Source: Volvariella volvacea V23
Taxonomy: Eukaryota; Basidiomycota; Agaricomycetes; Agaricales; Pluteaceae
DNA: 12,579 nucleotides
Reading direction: 5' to 3'
Assembly (NCBI GenBank): GCA_000349905.1
Contig: KB722767.1
Coordinates: 373,895 to 386,473, forward strand
The notes under the pieces are model-generated. The model saw only the letters and a list, made by a program, of their open reading frames with translations, did not search any database and had not been told where the DNA came from. Of the stretch, positions 1 to 9,359 are shown piece after piece; position 1 is the first letter of the stretch; the number at the start of each line of letters is the position of its first letter. The position numbers and the translations under genes are program-made.

Positions 1-2
1 CA

Positions 3-1352
3 TTAGACTCACACATGGCGATCATCAGTTTCGTTTTTATAGTGATTGGACCGATATACGCCACAGGGACTTCACTTCTTCCATTATATCAGCTGGTATT
101 CATGTCACCACCTGGTGGCGAGCGTGTATGGCAGTGTCCATATAAATCTTCAATTGGCTTCGCCTTCTACTATATGGCTTGTTTGCTATTTTCACAGCTC
201 AGGACGCTATTAGAGCTTGTGTTGGGAACAGCTCCCACGATTTGCTACGAATTTGGGAAGTGCAAATCATGGTCTGAATTGGATAGTTGCTGGATTAATG
301 CAACTAGTCCGATACAGGCAAAGTATATCGATCACGCAATTACCTGGATCATCAATATTTGGGGTCACAAACGCACCACGTTCGATGCAATCACGAAGAT
401 TCTCCCGTCTCTATACGACTCCGAGCTATGGGCTACTGCACTGAGGTCTGGTTTGATACCACGGACACAGCCTTTCCTGGGGATCAGTCCAACCACGCCA
501 GTGGCACATGAGGCTACCATTTTCAGCGATAGCCAACGTGATATTGTTGAGCTGGTAGTTTTGCTCTCCTTCCCCAAGGAGTCGTGGCAGTCAAACCCCG
601 CGAACAGAGAGGCTTTGTTCGAAATACTCGAGCATAACATTACATACACTCCTGCAGGTCTCGCTACTCTCCCGCCTAAGGCGCACACCCGCCTAATCGA
701 GGTTTTGTCTTCTGGGTTCAGTGCACGTGCACCGTCTCCCAACGTCATAAACATGCAAATGCAATCCATGATAGCATTCTGCTACCACTCGGCTCGGCGT
801 GCGCAGGAGGATCCCGTTTTCCCCCAAATCGAATTTTGGGACTTGACAATGAACAGCGTACTACCTCAGACAACGGGGTTCTCCTTCATTGGCCACAGCA
901 TCGCAGCTGGGGAACCTGATCAAGAAGGGGATGATTTTCATTTCCCCAATTTGAGCCAGCTGGAGATTTGCTCCTTGGTTCTTAAGCTCTCTTCTTACGG
1001 TGGCCTCTGGGATACAAGTCACCGCAACAGATACTATGACACTGTTGCAGCATATGCAGATAATATATCTTCGGTTGCGCTACCAGCTTTCGAAAACCAA
1101 AATGGCCCAGACGCGATTAGGCAGGAATGGATACATTTCGGGAAAACTGTCGTAGAGGAAATTCAGTCTGTTGCTATAAAGTTCACCGGAATACTCGATA
1201 GGATTGGGGAGCGCTGCGAATCTCGCTGGAGGAGGTTCTATGAAGCTGTAGTATGGAGACAACACCCAGGGGTGGAGGTGACGCCGGTTCAAGACCCCTC
1301 ATCGCTTTTCTCGATTAGGATAGAGCCCAACGAAGCCGACTTGGAAGAATGA
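3..1352 (+). CDS. DUF6535-like membrane-anchored protein, C-terminal part (5' end outside window)
   Basis: The open frame reaches the window edge with no stop (codons Leu-Asp-Ser-His precede the first ATG at 15), so the true start lies outside; the AG at 5-6 could be a splice acceptor. The first 30 residues after that ATG are a hydrophobic segment (IISFVFIVIGPIYATG onward), followed near residue 42 by CPYKS and a second hydrophobic stretch (FAFYYMACLLFSQL). A helix pair separated by a CPYK-type motif is what I recall from the end of the DUF6535 domain in Agaricomycete proteins. The remaining ~370 residues are soluble and mostly helical-looking, rich in Leu and aromatic residues, ending in an acidic tail (EPNEADLEE). 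The function is unknown for the family. It ends 193 bp from the convergent gene C. The family call rests on memory of the motif and is moderately sure; that the frame is coding (445 codons without a stop) is quite sure. Confidence 0.65.
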   Translation, partial: LDSHMAIISFVFIVIGPIYATGTSLLPLYQLVFMSPPGGERVWQCPYKSSIGFAFYYMACLLFSQLRTLLELVLGTAPTICYEFGKCKSWSELDSCWINATSPIQAKYIDHAITWIINIWGHKRTTFDAITKILPSLYDSELWATALRSGLIPRTQPFLGISPTTPVAHEATIFSDSQRDIVELVVLLSFPKESWQSNPANREALFEILEHNITYTPAGLATLPPKAHTRLIEVLSSGFSARAPSPNVINMQMQSMIAFCYHSARRAQEDPVFPQIEFWDLTMNSVLPQTTGFSFIGHSIAAGEPDQEGDDFHFPNLSQLEICSLVLKLSSYGGLWDTSHRNRYYDTVAAYADNISSVALPAFENQNGPDAIRQEWIHFGKTVVEEIQSVAIKFTGILDRIGERCESRWRRFYEAVVWRQHPGVEVTPVQDPSSLFSIRIEPNEADLEE

Positions 1353-1545
1353 AACTGTGTATAAGTCATACGTCATGCATCATGTGTAAACGAGTCTTGG
1401 CCTTGCAATAGAATACACAAACTTTGAGTACATTCGCTAAGATCTTTGGACAGAATTAAAGGTAAACTGAATTTGTGGAAACATAGGAGCGCTTGGGTTT
1501 GAATAGATATCATTTGCTAGAAGCTTCTTCTCCTGGATCAAGCCC
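1353..1545. other. convergent intergenic gap
   Basis: This is the 3'-to-3' gap between the DUF6535-like gene and gene C. It is AT-rich and must hold both transcript ends. I see no other feature in it. Confidence 0.5.
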
Positions 1546-2454
1546 TTATTTACATTCCCGTATTAATCTTAGCATCCCTTCAACTTGCATCTCGTCTTCC
1601 AAGTCATCACACCCATCAGAGTAAAAATGACATACTTGCTCAGCCTCATTAGTTGACCTGATTTTTTCGCTTTCAATCTTAGTCCTCACGAAAAGCGTAC
1701 AGCGAGTCGCAATAATCTGCAATAGAATTGCAAGTCCTAGGGCTGAACCGGTAAGGCGTTGGACCACAAAATTCTTAATAGCGTTGAAAAATATAAACAT
1801 TAATACCCTCCACAAATGTTAAAAAATGAACGAGAACGTACCTTTGAACCCAACTTGATACTTATACTAATCAAGAACATGATCAATGCAGCGATGAAAG
1901 CAGCTTCCGTGGAACGATGGAGTCTTCGTTTTTCTCGAATACCAGTGCTTCCTAGCTTTGATGAAAGCTTGGCGTTCGTGAGTATGATGATAAGGGAGGT
2001 GACCATAATGCAAATGCCTGCTCGTTGTGCGTTCAGTTACACAGCTGCAGCGGGATGATACCAACTCTGATCCACTCACAGTAAACAATAAGGGCGAGTA
2101 AATGTATCCGAGTTAGTAAGCCAGAAGGGCCATATACTAGGTGAGCTTACCCAAGACACGACTGGCGGGTCCTATTAGCACATTGAGATGTCACTTGTGT
2201 CTCGCCATATGTATCAAGATAGTCTCACCTTGCATCGCGGCCACTGAAAGAGGTATGCCTATGATGAATCCATAAGGAAGCCCCACGAAAAAGCGCCTCG
2301 CTTTTATATTAGCTGCAACTACCTCGCGACGTTCACGGCACAAGGTGAATCCCAGGTTAGGCCCCATAATCGATGCAACTGAAGAACAAGTGTGAAAGAA
2401 GTGACGAATCAGAGGGTCTGGGTAAGCGTAAGCGTTATTAGGAGTATAAGACAT
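1546..2454 (-). CDS. small four-helix membrane protein, family member C (unrecognised)
   Basis: Spliced by eye: exons 2454-2229, 2136-2080, 2017-1842, 1773-1546; introns of 92, 62 and 68 nt; 228 aa. The start is ATG at 2454, just after a purine-rich run. Predicted helices: residues ~53-74 (FFVGLPYGFIIGIPLSVAAM), ~83-107 (HLLALIVYCICIMVTSLIII), ~133-149 (AAFIAALIMFLISISI) and ~163-183 (SALGLAILLQIIATRC). A charged tail follows (RTKIESEKIRSTNEAE) with an acidic end. The intron before the helix-2 exon is phase 1 and its acceptor is CAG followed by GC, as in genes A, B and D. Unlike its relatives, C seems to lack the ~20-residue exon between helix 3 and helix 4: the region between 1841 and 1774 has stops in the useful frame and splices cleanly as one intron. 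I do not recognise the protein; a membrane location is the only inference. Exon 2 boundaries are the least certain. Confidence 0.6.
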
Positions 2455-2564
2455 CTCCTCTTCCCAATGCCCCTACTCTACGAAACAGAAGAGGGGGTAA
2501 CACGACTTCTCCCTCGAAATGAAGCGTTAACAGCAAAAGGGCATATACCGCCAACCATCCCGGA

Positions 2565-3580
2565 TCAGATCCTGTGCGCATAACCCACCAACGGCCGGTC
2601 ATCAATCACAATTTCGATCTTTCTCCTCTTGAGTTCCCTCGGACAGACATCCATCTCCTGCTCCACCTCGTATTGGCGCACTGTACGCACTCGAGGGCGC
2701 TTCTTTCTGCATATTGCGTTGGCTTCTCGGTTATCTGTCTCGGCGAAGAGTATGATTCGTATGGCTGCTAATTGCGAGTGTGCGATAATGAATAGGTTGG
2801 AGAGGCCTGAGAGCTGCACGGATGATACAAATCCGACTAGGGGGTTGAGCAAGGGAATTGGAGTGGTAAGACAAGGATACAGTAACGGGTTTAGGTTTTA
2901 TAGTGACTCGCGAATTCAGACCTCCCCGCTAATAAAGCTCCTGCAACTTTTCGTGAAGGTTCCATGAACCTCCTATAGATTTACTACTATGTCAATTGTT
3001 CATCAAGCCGGAAAATTCAACTCACTTGTGGATACCAAGTTGAGTTGGGGAGAAAAAAAGGGAACTGAGGACGTGCCAAATTAACAGCAGGGTTGTGACA
3101 TATGCAAGTTCCGTGTTTCTATCTTGCAATGCTATTACGACAGGAATTGAGGGTATTAAACCGATAGAACTGATTGCGAAAATTGCGCCTGTTTAACACA
3201 ATCAAAAATTTGGCAATGTCTGGGGTCAAATTGGGGGTCATAGCCTCATAGGTAAGTAGAATATGGGTGAGAAATAGACCACTTACAGTATTCGATCACT
3301 CTCGGCGCCGTCAGAAAACCGGTAGACCAATGTGTCGGGCAGTAGAGCAAATGCACCGTACTCACGGACAACGAGAGGTCCTAATGCGTGTTTAAGTTAG
3401 TGTCACACAAAATGCACCACAGTTGAACGCTAAGGACCCACCGCATATGATCGCGATGATGTTCATTACAATACTAGCAAGTATTGCCCCACTTGCATCC
3501 CTTATCGTTGGGTCTAAAAGCAGCTTTCTATCTTGCCAAATTTTAGACCAAGACTGAGAAGTCGTGTCTGATGGATGCAT
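2565..3580 (-). CDS. small four-helix membrane protein, family member B (unrecognised)
   Basis: Proposed exons: 3580-3442, 3380-3366 (15 nt), 3298-3287 (12 nt), 3188-3026, 2972-2908, 2836-2565; 221 aa. Helix 1 is at residues ~29-46 (GAILASIVMNIIAIIC), helix 2 follows the two tiny exons (AIFAISSIGLIPSIPVVIAL), helix 3 is AYVTTLLLIWHVLSSLFF, and helix 4 is in the last exon (LSGLSNLFIIAHSQLAAI). The tail is strongly basic then acidic (CRKKRPRVRTVRQYEVEQEM). The CAG/GC phase-1 acceptor before helix 2 and the phase-1 intron before helix 4 match genes A and D. Oddities: the intron after helix 3 is phase 2 rather than phase 0, and the donor after the fifth exon (GTCACT) is weak, so this part could also be a decayed exon. 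It lies head-to-tail between A and C, with 110 bp to C. The last exon and the helix 2-3 exon are solid open frames; the micro-exons are inferred from homologues. Confidence 0.55.
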
Positions 3581-3880
3581 CGGCGCACTGAACTCTGATT
3601 CCAGCGTCAAAGGAGAAATTGTAAGACGGAGCCAGTCGATCGAGAATGGGTGATGGATGAAGAAGGCACCTCTGCCCTCTATGCGTCATCCCAGACTTTC
3701 CAGCCTCAGATCCCGGTCCGTATGGTGCCTGTATGGAAGGCTATAATTGCTATAATTCGTTGCAGATACATCCATATATGCGTGCAGTAATGGCCTCACG
3801 TAGTCTACCTACTCAGAAGGAGCACCCCAGAAGAATAAAAGACAGATGCGGAAAAGAGAACGAGACCTCAACCTCAACCT
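3581..3880. other. intergenic region, probable gene B promoter
   Basis: About 300 bp between the gene A stop and the gene B start, read on the minus strand. It contains CATATATGGA-like sequence (about 190 bp upstream of the B ATG), too weak to call a TATA box. I see no RNA gene or repeat. Confidence 0.35.
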
Positions 3881-4847
3881 CTACCACGCAGTTTCAAACT
3901 TGCTCCTCTTAACACCCAGCTCGACCTCATCTTCGTCTCGCCTAGTGCTGTTGCGCACTCGAGAAGCCCTGGAGTACTCGTGTATCTTCCTGATATAGTC
4001 TCTCTCGAATGCGCTAAATTGTAGTGCGAAAGCTTGCTGGATTGTGATGCCCAATGTGGGTAGTAGGAAGGCATAAACACAGCCTAGGATGTCGACTAGA
4101 GGAGCGAGAAATGAGTCGGGAGAGGATGATGGGATATGGACGCGAATCGTCGTGCTAAACCGGTTCCAGGTATGACTGGGTTGCTGTACTCACATATACC
4201 GCCATCCCCGCGACTATACTGATTCAATGTCTCTAATACATCCTCAAGTGCTTTCTAAAAGCGTCAAATTAGCCCAAGTCCAATGATGGTGGTGCGTGTA
4301 ATGCCAAACCACAAGCAAGCAGGAAACCGAGAACACTGCAAAACACTCACTTTGTGATTCCAGCCAGGCGTCATGACGACGAGCATCCACAAGGTGGTGT
4401 AGAGGCTTGGCATCGATATCTCCACGGACGTCATCGAATCGTGGGTTGCACAGCAGTTCTCATTTCGTTTACAGAGAACAGCTATGATGGCGATGGAGAT
4501 GATTGCAAGGGCTGTGCCTGTCAACGAGATATACCTACATTCAGTTATCCATGCCCAAGATTCAGCGCGTCGTACATTAACAGTCAAGAATGCCAGCCAC
4601 TCACCATGCGCAGTCAGTGGAACGGACTTGAAGCGCCTGCACAAGGAGATGAAATTCTACGTTGGACGTACCGGCAATACTAGTTCCTAATTCACGGCCA
4701 AGTTACCGTTACTACGAACAAGTTAAACATTGGACCGTGCTTACCACACTCCAGCGCAATGAAGCTTGCTATCCCACTCGCTATTAACGCCTTCATCACC
4801 GTACCTCCCACGACGGATAGAACCATGGATAGAACTAGATCAACCAT
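3881..4847 (-). CDS. small four-helix membrane protein, family member A (unrecognised)
   Basis: Proposed exons: 4847-4707, 4656-4605, 4517-4351, 4254-4194, 4095-3881; 211 aa. The same frame is open up to an ATG at 5054, which would add 69 residues; I chose 4847 because relatives D and E have short N-termini. Helix 1 lies at residues ~2-32, helix 2 is TALAIISIAIIAVL, helix 3 is SLYTTLWMLVVMTP and helix 4 is ILGCVYAFLLPTLGITIQQA. The loop between helices 3 and 4 is one 61-nt exon (KALEDVLETLNQYSRGDGGI), the same length and phases as in gene D. The tail (EYSRASRVRNSTRRDEDE) shares an ASRV-x-NS motif with D. The helix-2 acceptor is CAG/GC, phase 1. An alternative 5' splicing would use the GTAAGC donor at 4744 and small exons. 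I do not recognise the family; membrane location is inferred from hydrophobicity only. Confidence 0.65.
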
Positions 4848-5924
4848 GAAAGATACAGGATTTTGCGAATCTATAAGGCGTGCAGAAGTTGGAGGTTTAT
4901 GCGAGTTGGGTAGGTGGCGGTCGTGAAGGAAGATGAAAGTGGTGGCTGATCCAGACGAGATGAACCCACCGCACAATTGGAGTGAAATAGGTGTAAATCT
5001 GTTACGGGTTACACGAGTGAACAATCTGGGCAGATTGAAGTCGGTGACACCCATTTTGCGACTACCGTATTACGACAAACAGCGTACTCCAAGACCGCCT
5101 GCCCAGGGACTTACTGAACCAGAGGCGAAGGAGGATAAGCGCTAGTGAGGTGGTGTGCACGCATACAGGACTACAGAGATTCCATATTTTTGAACCCAAA
5201 CACTTACTTTGCCAGACGCGAGCATGCACTTGTCGGCGCGTGTTGTTGTGACATGTTTGCACTACAAACGAGCACCAACGCGCGCCAAACTTCCCGGAAG
5301 CACCTTTGCAAGAGCTTGACCTAGCGCGTCAATTCATTACCACATGCATAGGCACTGCCAGCACACAGTCATTTGCCGACATGGTCTCGAACCTGAGGAC
5401 CGTTAAACCCGTGCGCTGGCACTGTGGGCAGGATATAACGAATTCTAAACGACGCGCTCTTAGCCACGTTAATTACCCTTGGAGCTGTCAACGTCAAGCG
5501 GACCTGATGAGCTCGACGCCAAGACTTTGCACCCACTACGCATCACCTTGAACCTACAAGGGTCTGATCCCTCCAGCTCAGGACTCGGACATAGTTGGTC
5601 TCATCTATTCGATACCCAACTTGAAGTCGTAATCAGTAAGCTATCCCTCACCAGCCTGCTCATCAACTGTCAAGGCTCGTAAAGTGTGTTTTGCTGGTGA
5701 AGTTCTTAGCGGTTATTAGCCGGCGGCGAAAAGTAGGCCATTCAACCAGCCACGACTTTGGCTGCGATAGGACATTGTCTTGGTATGGTCTCTTCCCTCC
5801 GAGGACTCGTCGTTCCGTGATGAGCAATAACTTCTCTCCACCCTGGATTCAGGACTCACATCAAAGGATACGCGCCCCTAATGCTATGCTTAAAGCCCTG
5901 CAGACTCCCAGGAAGTGATGATAG
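4848..5924. other. no confident gene; upstream region of gene A
   Basis: The first ~200 bp extend the gene A frame to an ATG at 5054 and could be its coding N-terminus or leader. From 5055 onward both strands carry only short unrelated open frames with no splice pattern that joins them into a protein I can recognise. I see no RNA gene, repeat or clear promoter. Confidence 0.4.
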
Positions 5925-6410
5925 TTTGCCATCGCTTCCGAGGTAGGGGCTGGTACAGTCGTATTCATATGGACCCCTCTAGGGCCGCAGGAAAACTATG
6001 CGAAGGGCTTGCAGTTCATCGCATACATTCATGCCATATCCTTACACAGTTTCGTCTATTATCTTATCTGCGGAGGTGCGGAACAAACTGTTAGCCGACA
6101 CACAACGGCCTGACCCCCAACTTCCCCTGCGGACTTCCCTCATGTGGACTGATAGAGTTTGCATGCCCCGGCCGGGCAAGGAACAAGTACACGAGGTGTT
6201 TTGAATCCAATGAGGCTACACCTCTCACGACTCCTGGACTCATGCCCGCACAAAATCTTCTATGACATGTGTCATGACATCGCTAGCCCTCTGGCACCTT
6301 GAGCAAGCGAGATACTGCGACTTGCTTTCTTCCCGCCCTCGGAATTGCCTTTACGGCCACTTGATACCTATACGATTTCCCAGGCGTACGACGTCTTCGA
6401 CACCAAGAAC
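5925..6410 (+). pseudogene. possible coding relic with a hydrophobic segment
   Basis: From 5925 to 6110 one frame is open for 62 codons and reads like membrane protein: VGAGTVVFIWTPLG, then FIAYIHAISLHSFVYYLICG. It is preceded by a stop (TAG, which could also be a splice acceptor) and closed by TGA at 6111. Further on, about 6250-6410, another frame reads protein-like text (KIFYDMCHDIASPLAP, then TYTISQAYDVFDTKNT) interrupted by a stop. I could not connect these with plausible splice sites and recognise no family. It may be a decayed gene, or chance open frame in a gene-poor stretch. Confidence 0.25.
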
Positions 6411-6572
6411 ACCTGAAAGCTTTGGTAGAAGTCCTTCGATGTCATGAAACACCACCTGTCTTGTATACGATGTTAACATGGCGACGAATTGCTTTGGGCT
6501 TAAGACCGCAACTTCCACTCAAAGCCGTCGAGAATCCTCAATATTCATCACTAGCTCACGAGTATCTCCAAG

Positions 6573-6578
6573 TATAAA
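6573..6578 (+). promoter_or_regulatory. TATA box of the oxaloacetate acetylhydrolase-like gene
   Basis: TATAAA lies 120 bp upstream of the ATG at 6693. It is followed by a CT-rich tract with CA-type initiator candidates (around 6600-6625) and an A/C-rich leader ending in AAATCACC before the ATG. This is the usual layout of a well-expressed fungal promoter. The position of the transcription start is inferred, not seen. Confidence 0.7.
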
Positions 6579-6692
6579 ACAGGCGAAAATCTCGCTCTTC
6601 ATTTCTCACAACCAGCAGTCTCTCCAAGCTTCTGCATCTTCTCCTGTGCTCTCTCCAACGCTCCAAACCCAACCAATACCAACCAAATCACC

Positions 6693-8196
6693 ATGCCCGG
6701 CCAAGATTTCTTCACCACTGAAACCGTTTCTGCTGCTCCTGCTCCAGAAGTCACTTTCACCCCTGATGCCACCAACGGAATCGTCGATGGATATCCCTTC
6801 CCCTCGACCTCGAGAGCCCCACCTCTCGTGAACGGTGCATATTACAACCCCAGATACGACCCCAAGAATTTCCTCGAGGGCCCCCTCTCTGATGATGCCG
6901 CAACTCGCCTTCGTCAGATGCTCGCACGACCAGGAATTGTTGTATGTATCATTTCTCCGACTTGAATGGAGAGGGTGGCGTTTGACCGTGGATTTATGGT
7001 TTAGACTGCACCTGGAATTTGCGATGGTATCAGCGCTCGATGCGCATTGGAAGCTGGATTCGATTGCTTGTACCAGAGGTAAGGCGGATGTTGGCTATAT
7101 GCGCTATCTGCTGCATCCTAACCTCCTCATTTTTAGTGGTGCTGCCACTACAGCTTCTCGCTTGGGTCAACCTGACTTGGCTGTTGCTACACTGAACGAC
7201 TTCGTCGGTGTAAGTGCCCTCAATTCCTATCCCATGAAACGGGTAGTAATCTAAACTTCCTCTTCAGGCCGCTCAAATGGTTTGCAGCATCAACCCATCC
7301 GTCCCCGTCATCGCCGATGCAGACACTGGGTACGCCCTTCCAATCTCCTCTCCCACCACAGGTACTTACCCCCACTCACCCAACAGCTTCGGCGGCCCCA
7401 TCAACGTCGCCCGCACCGTCCAGCAATACGTCCGCGCCGGCGTCGCGGGCATGCACATCGAGGACCAAGTCCAAACTAAACGCTGCGGCCACCTGATGGG
7501 CAAGCAAGTCGTCTCCCGCGAGGAGTTCATCACCCGCATCCGCGCGGCCGTCATCGCGCGGGACGAGATCCCGGGCGGATCGAACTTTGTCATCATTGGT
7601 AGGACGGATTCGGCGCAGGTGCTCGGGATGGAGGAGGCGCTGACGCGGCTCAGGTTGGCGGCGGATGCGGGGGCGGATGTGTGCTTTATTGAGGGGGTGA
7701 AGACGAAGGAGCTGTTGGAGCAGACTGTGGCTGCGCTTGCTCCCAAGCCGGTAAGTTGTTTGAAACAGGTTTTTAGGGAATTGTTTTTGAGCAGCGAATA
7801 GGTCTTGGTCAATGTCATCTCTGGTGGCTTGACACCTGCTTTTACATACAAGGAGGCTGAGCAGATGGGCGCAAAGATTATCAGTGAGTACTCGCCTCTA
7901 ATATTCTCACTGCTTCTGGGTTTACCAACCTCTGCTTTCAGTTTTCTCCCTGGTGTCCTGCGTCGCAATAGTACATGGCGTCCGAGCAGCCATGAAGTCT
8001 CTCAAGAAGACTGGTACCGACTTTGTCTCTGCACAGGGTATGGATCCCAAGGCCTTCTTTGAAGTGATGGGTACGTGTTCCTTTTCTCCTCTCAATTCAA
8101 AGTTCCTCCAGCTAATCGGGTAATATGAAAACAGGTCTAGACTATGTTATCGATCTTGATGCACGGGCTGGTGGATCTGCATTTAATGAGGTATAA
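6693..8196 (+). CDS. oxaloacetate acetylhydrolase-like enzyme (isocitrate lyase/PEP mutase superfamily)
   Basis: Eight exons join without a frame break: 6693-6941, 7005-7078, 7137-7209, 7268-7329, 7387-7750, 7802-7883, 7942-8070, 8135-8196; seven introns of 51-64 nt; 364 aa. Superfamily landmarks are all present: GAATTASRLGQPD (~110-122), metal-binding DADTGFGGP (149-157), HIEDQ (176-180), the gating-loop/catalytic KRCGH (184-188), GRTDS after the fifth strand, and NVISGGLTP (278-286). The family includes oxaloacetate acetylhydrolase (oxaloacetate to oxalate plus acetate), dimethylmalate lyase and methylisocitrate lyase. Ser281, just before the GG, looks like the position where I recall hydrolases carrying Ser and dimethylmalate lyase carrying Pro; this favours the hydrolase but was not aligned. 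No signal peptide or peroxisomal tail (ends FNEV), so it is probably cytosolic. It would supply secreted oxalate. The superfamily call is very sure, the substrate less so. Confidence 0.93.
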
Positions 8197-8949
8197 GGGG
8201 TATAGCCTCCTTCGACCTTCGAGTGGAAGCCACGGGTTGGCGTTCCATCTGGTTGTCGTACTCAAAAGTATATCGCACATAGATTCGTTTGTACTCTAAC
8301 ACATTCATCTTAAATAGATTCTTTGTTCTGTATGATCTACGTCAACGTCTAAAGCCAGCTACGCACCTTGTCTTGACACCCGATAACAGCAACTGTCCAC
8401 CATACTGACAGTGCGGTACACTTTCAAGTTGAGCGGTGCTTGTTACGTTGCTCGTGCTGTAATCAACCAATTCAATTGGGGTTCCTGCAGTAGCTCTCTC
8501 TATACTTCCTTCTGCCCGCAATCATTGGACATCTACACGAAGTGTGCATCGCTTTCACCTACAGCAAATACACCGTGTTTCAGTGGTTCTGGTCGCCCGC
8601 ACAATTTTCATGCTTGTGCAAGTTGGGATGGAATTCTCGACTTCCAAGACCATGGGCTCTGTACACTGCACTTGACAGATAAAGCGATTTTGTTTGTTAT
8701 GGTCGGCTACTGCCGCATTATTGCTCGGGATCTTTAGAGTCAGGAAATCTCCGGACATGCAGTGCAATGTGCAGTAAGGGCGCTCACTGGCCCCTTTGAG
8801 ATGTTTGGCTCCAAGCTTCGAAGATTCACGGCAGAGTTCATGTCTGACGCTAAGCAGGGCATCGTTTAGTTCGTTTGCGTTAATCGCAGTGACAACTGGA
8901 GCTGAAATACCTGGTCCAGGGATCAACCAGCAAACGGATTCATAATAAA
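8197..8949. other. 3' flank and gene-poor region
   Basis: The transcript end of the preceding gene should lie in the first ~150 bp, where the sequence is AT-rich. Beyond that, open frames exist on both strands (for example a 165-codon minus-strand frame, 9052-8555), but they have no recognisable domain, no hydrophobic pattern and no flanking splice or promoter signals. I see no convincing gene. Confidence 0.45.
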
Positions 8950-8959
8950 TTGATTTATG

Positions 8960-9170
8960 GCAGGTTTGGCAAGTCAAACCTGTGCATAGAAATGCGGTGA
9001 CCTTTTGACTCTTCACTGTTAATGCATGAGCTTGGCACAGACATTCTTCCATTCTCTCGCAATTTTTATTGAACTACAGACAAGCTGAGATGCTTCGTTG
9101 GCCTGGTCTGATATACAAGGCAGTCAGTGGCTGAGCAAGATGGAACTGGTGTGTACCATACTTTCTGGAG
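8960..9170. repeat. diverged direct duplication, copy 1
   Basis: This segment matches 9360-9560 over about 200 bp in the same order with many substitutions and small gaps. Shared landmarks are AACCTGTGCA, GAGCTTGG followed by ACAG, CTACAGACAAGCTGAGATG against CTACGGACAGACTGAGATG, and the end GGAACTGGTGTG against GGGACTGGTGTG. It begins with an inverted repeat, CAGGTTT and AAACCTG around 8 nt. There is no conserved open frame, so it is probably an old non-coding tandem duplication or a worn mobile-element fragment. Confidence 0.6.
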
Positions 9171-9359
9171 CTCAATGGTGCCCAGTTGGAATGTACTTCC
9201 ACCTTCGTTCTCTCACCCCCTTGCTATCCCGCAAGCACGGGATGGTGTCAGCACCTCTACGCAGACCGTCATGATAGCCTCCAAGCTATCACAACTCTTT
9301 CACCCTGTATTGCGTGCGCGTTTTATTCGATTATTGATCGACTTGTCGGATGTCCGATC

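Noticed and set aside
365..769. 134-codon minus-strand open frame
   Set aside because: Antisense shadow of the long DUF6535-like frame, with no protein-like features.
4354..4690. plus-strand open frames of 109 and 68 codons
   Set aside because: Antisense to gene A exons that match gene D; the plus-strand readings have no hydrophobic or domain pattern.
4582..4744. Gene A splicing through a 15-nt and an 18-nt exon using the GTAAGC donor
   Set aside because: Frame can be kept, but it needs a poor GTTAAT donor and ignores the strong GTGAGT donor at 4604 that is conserved in position in the other members.
6478..6831. 117-codon plus-strand open frame covering the promoter and first exon of the enzyme gene
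   Set aside because: It reads through the TATA box and leader, and overlaps the true first exon in a different frame.
7366..7968. 200-codon minus-strand open frame opposite the enzyme gene
   Set aside because: It is a shadow of the GC-rich fifth exon of the enzyme gene and crosses that gene's introns.
8555..9052. 165-codon minus-strand open frame with several Cys residues near its start
   Set aside because: No recognisable motif, no splice or promoter context, and its 5' end lies in the diverged duplication whose other copy does not keep the frame.
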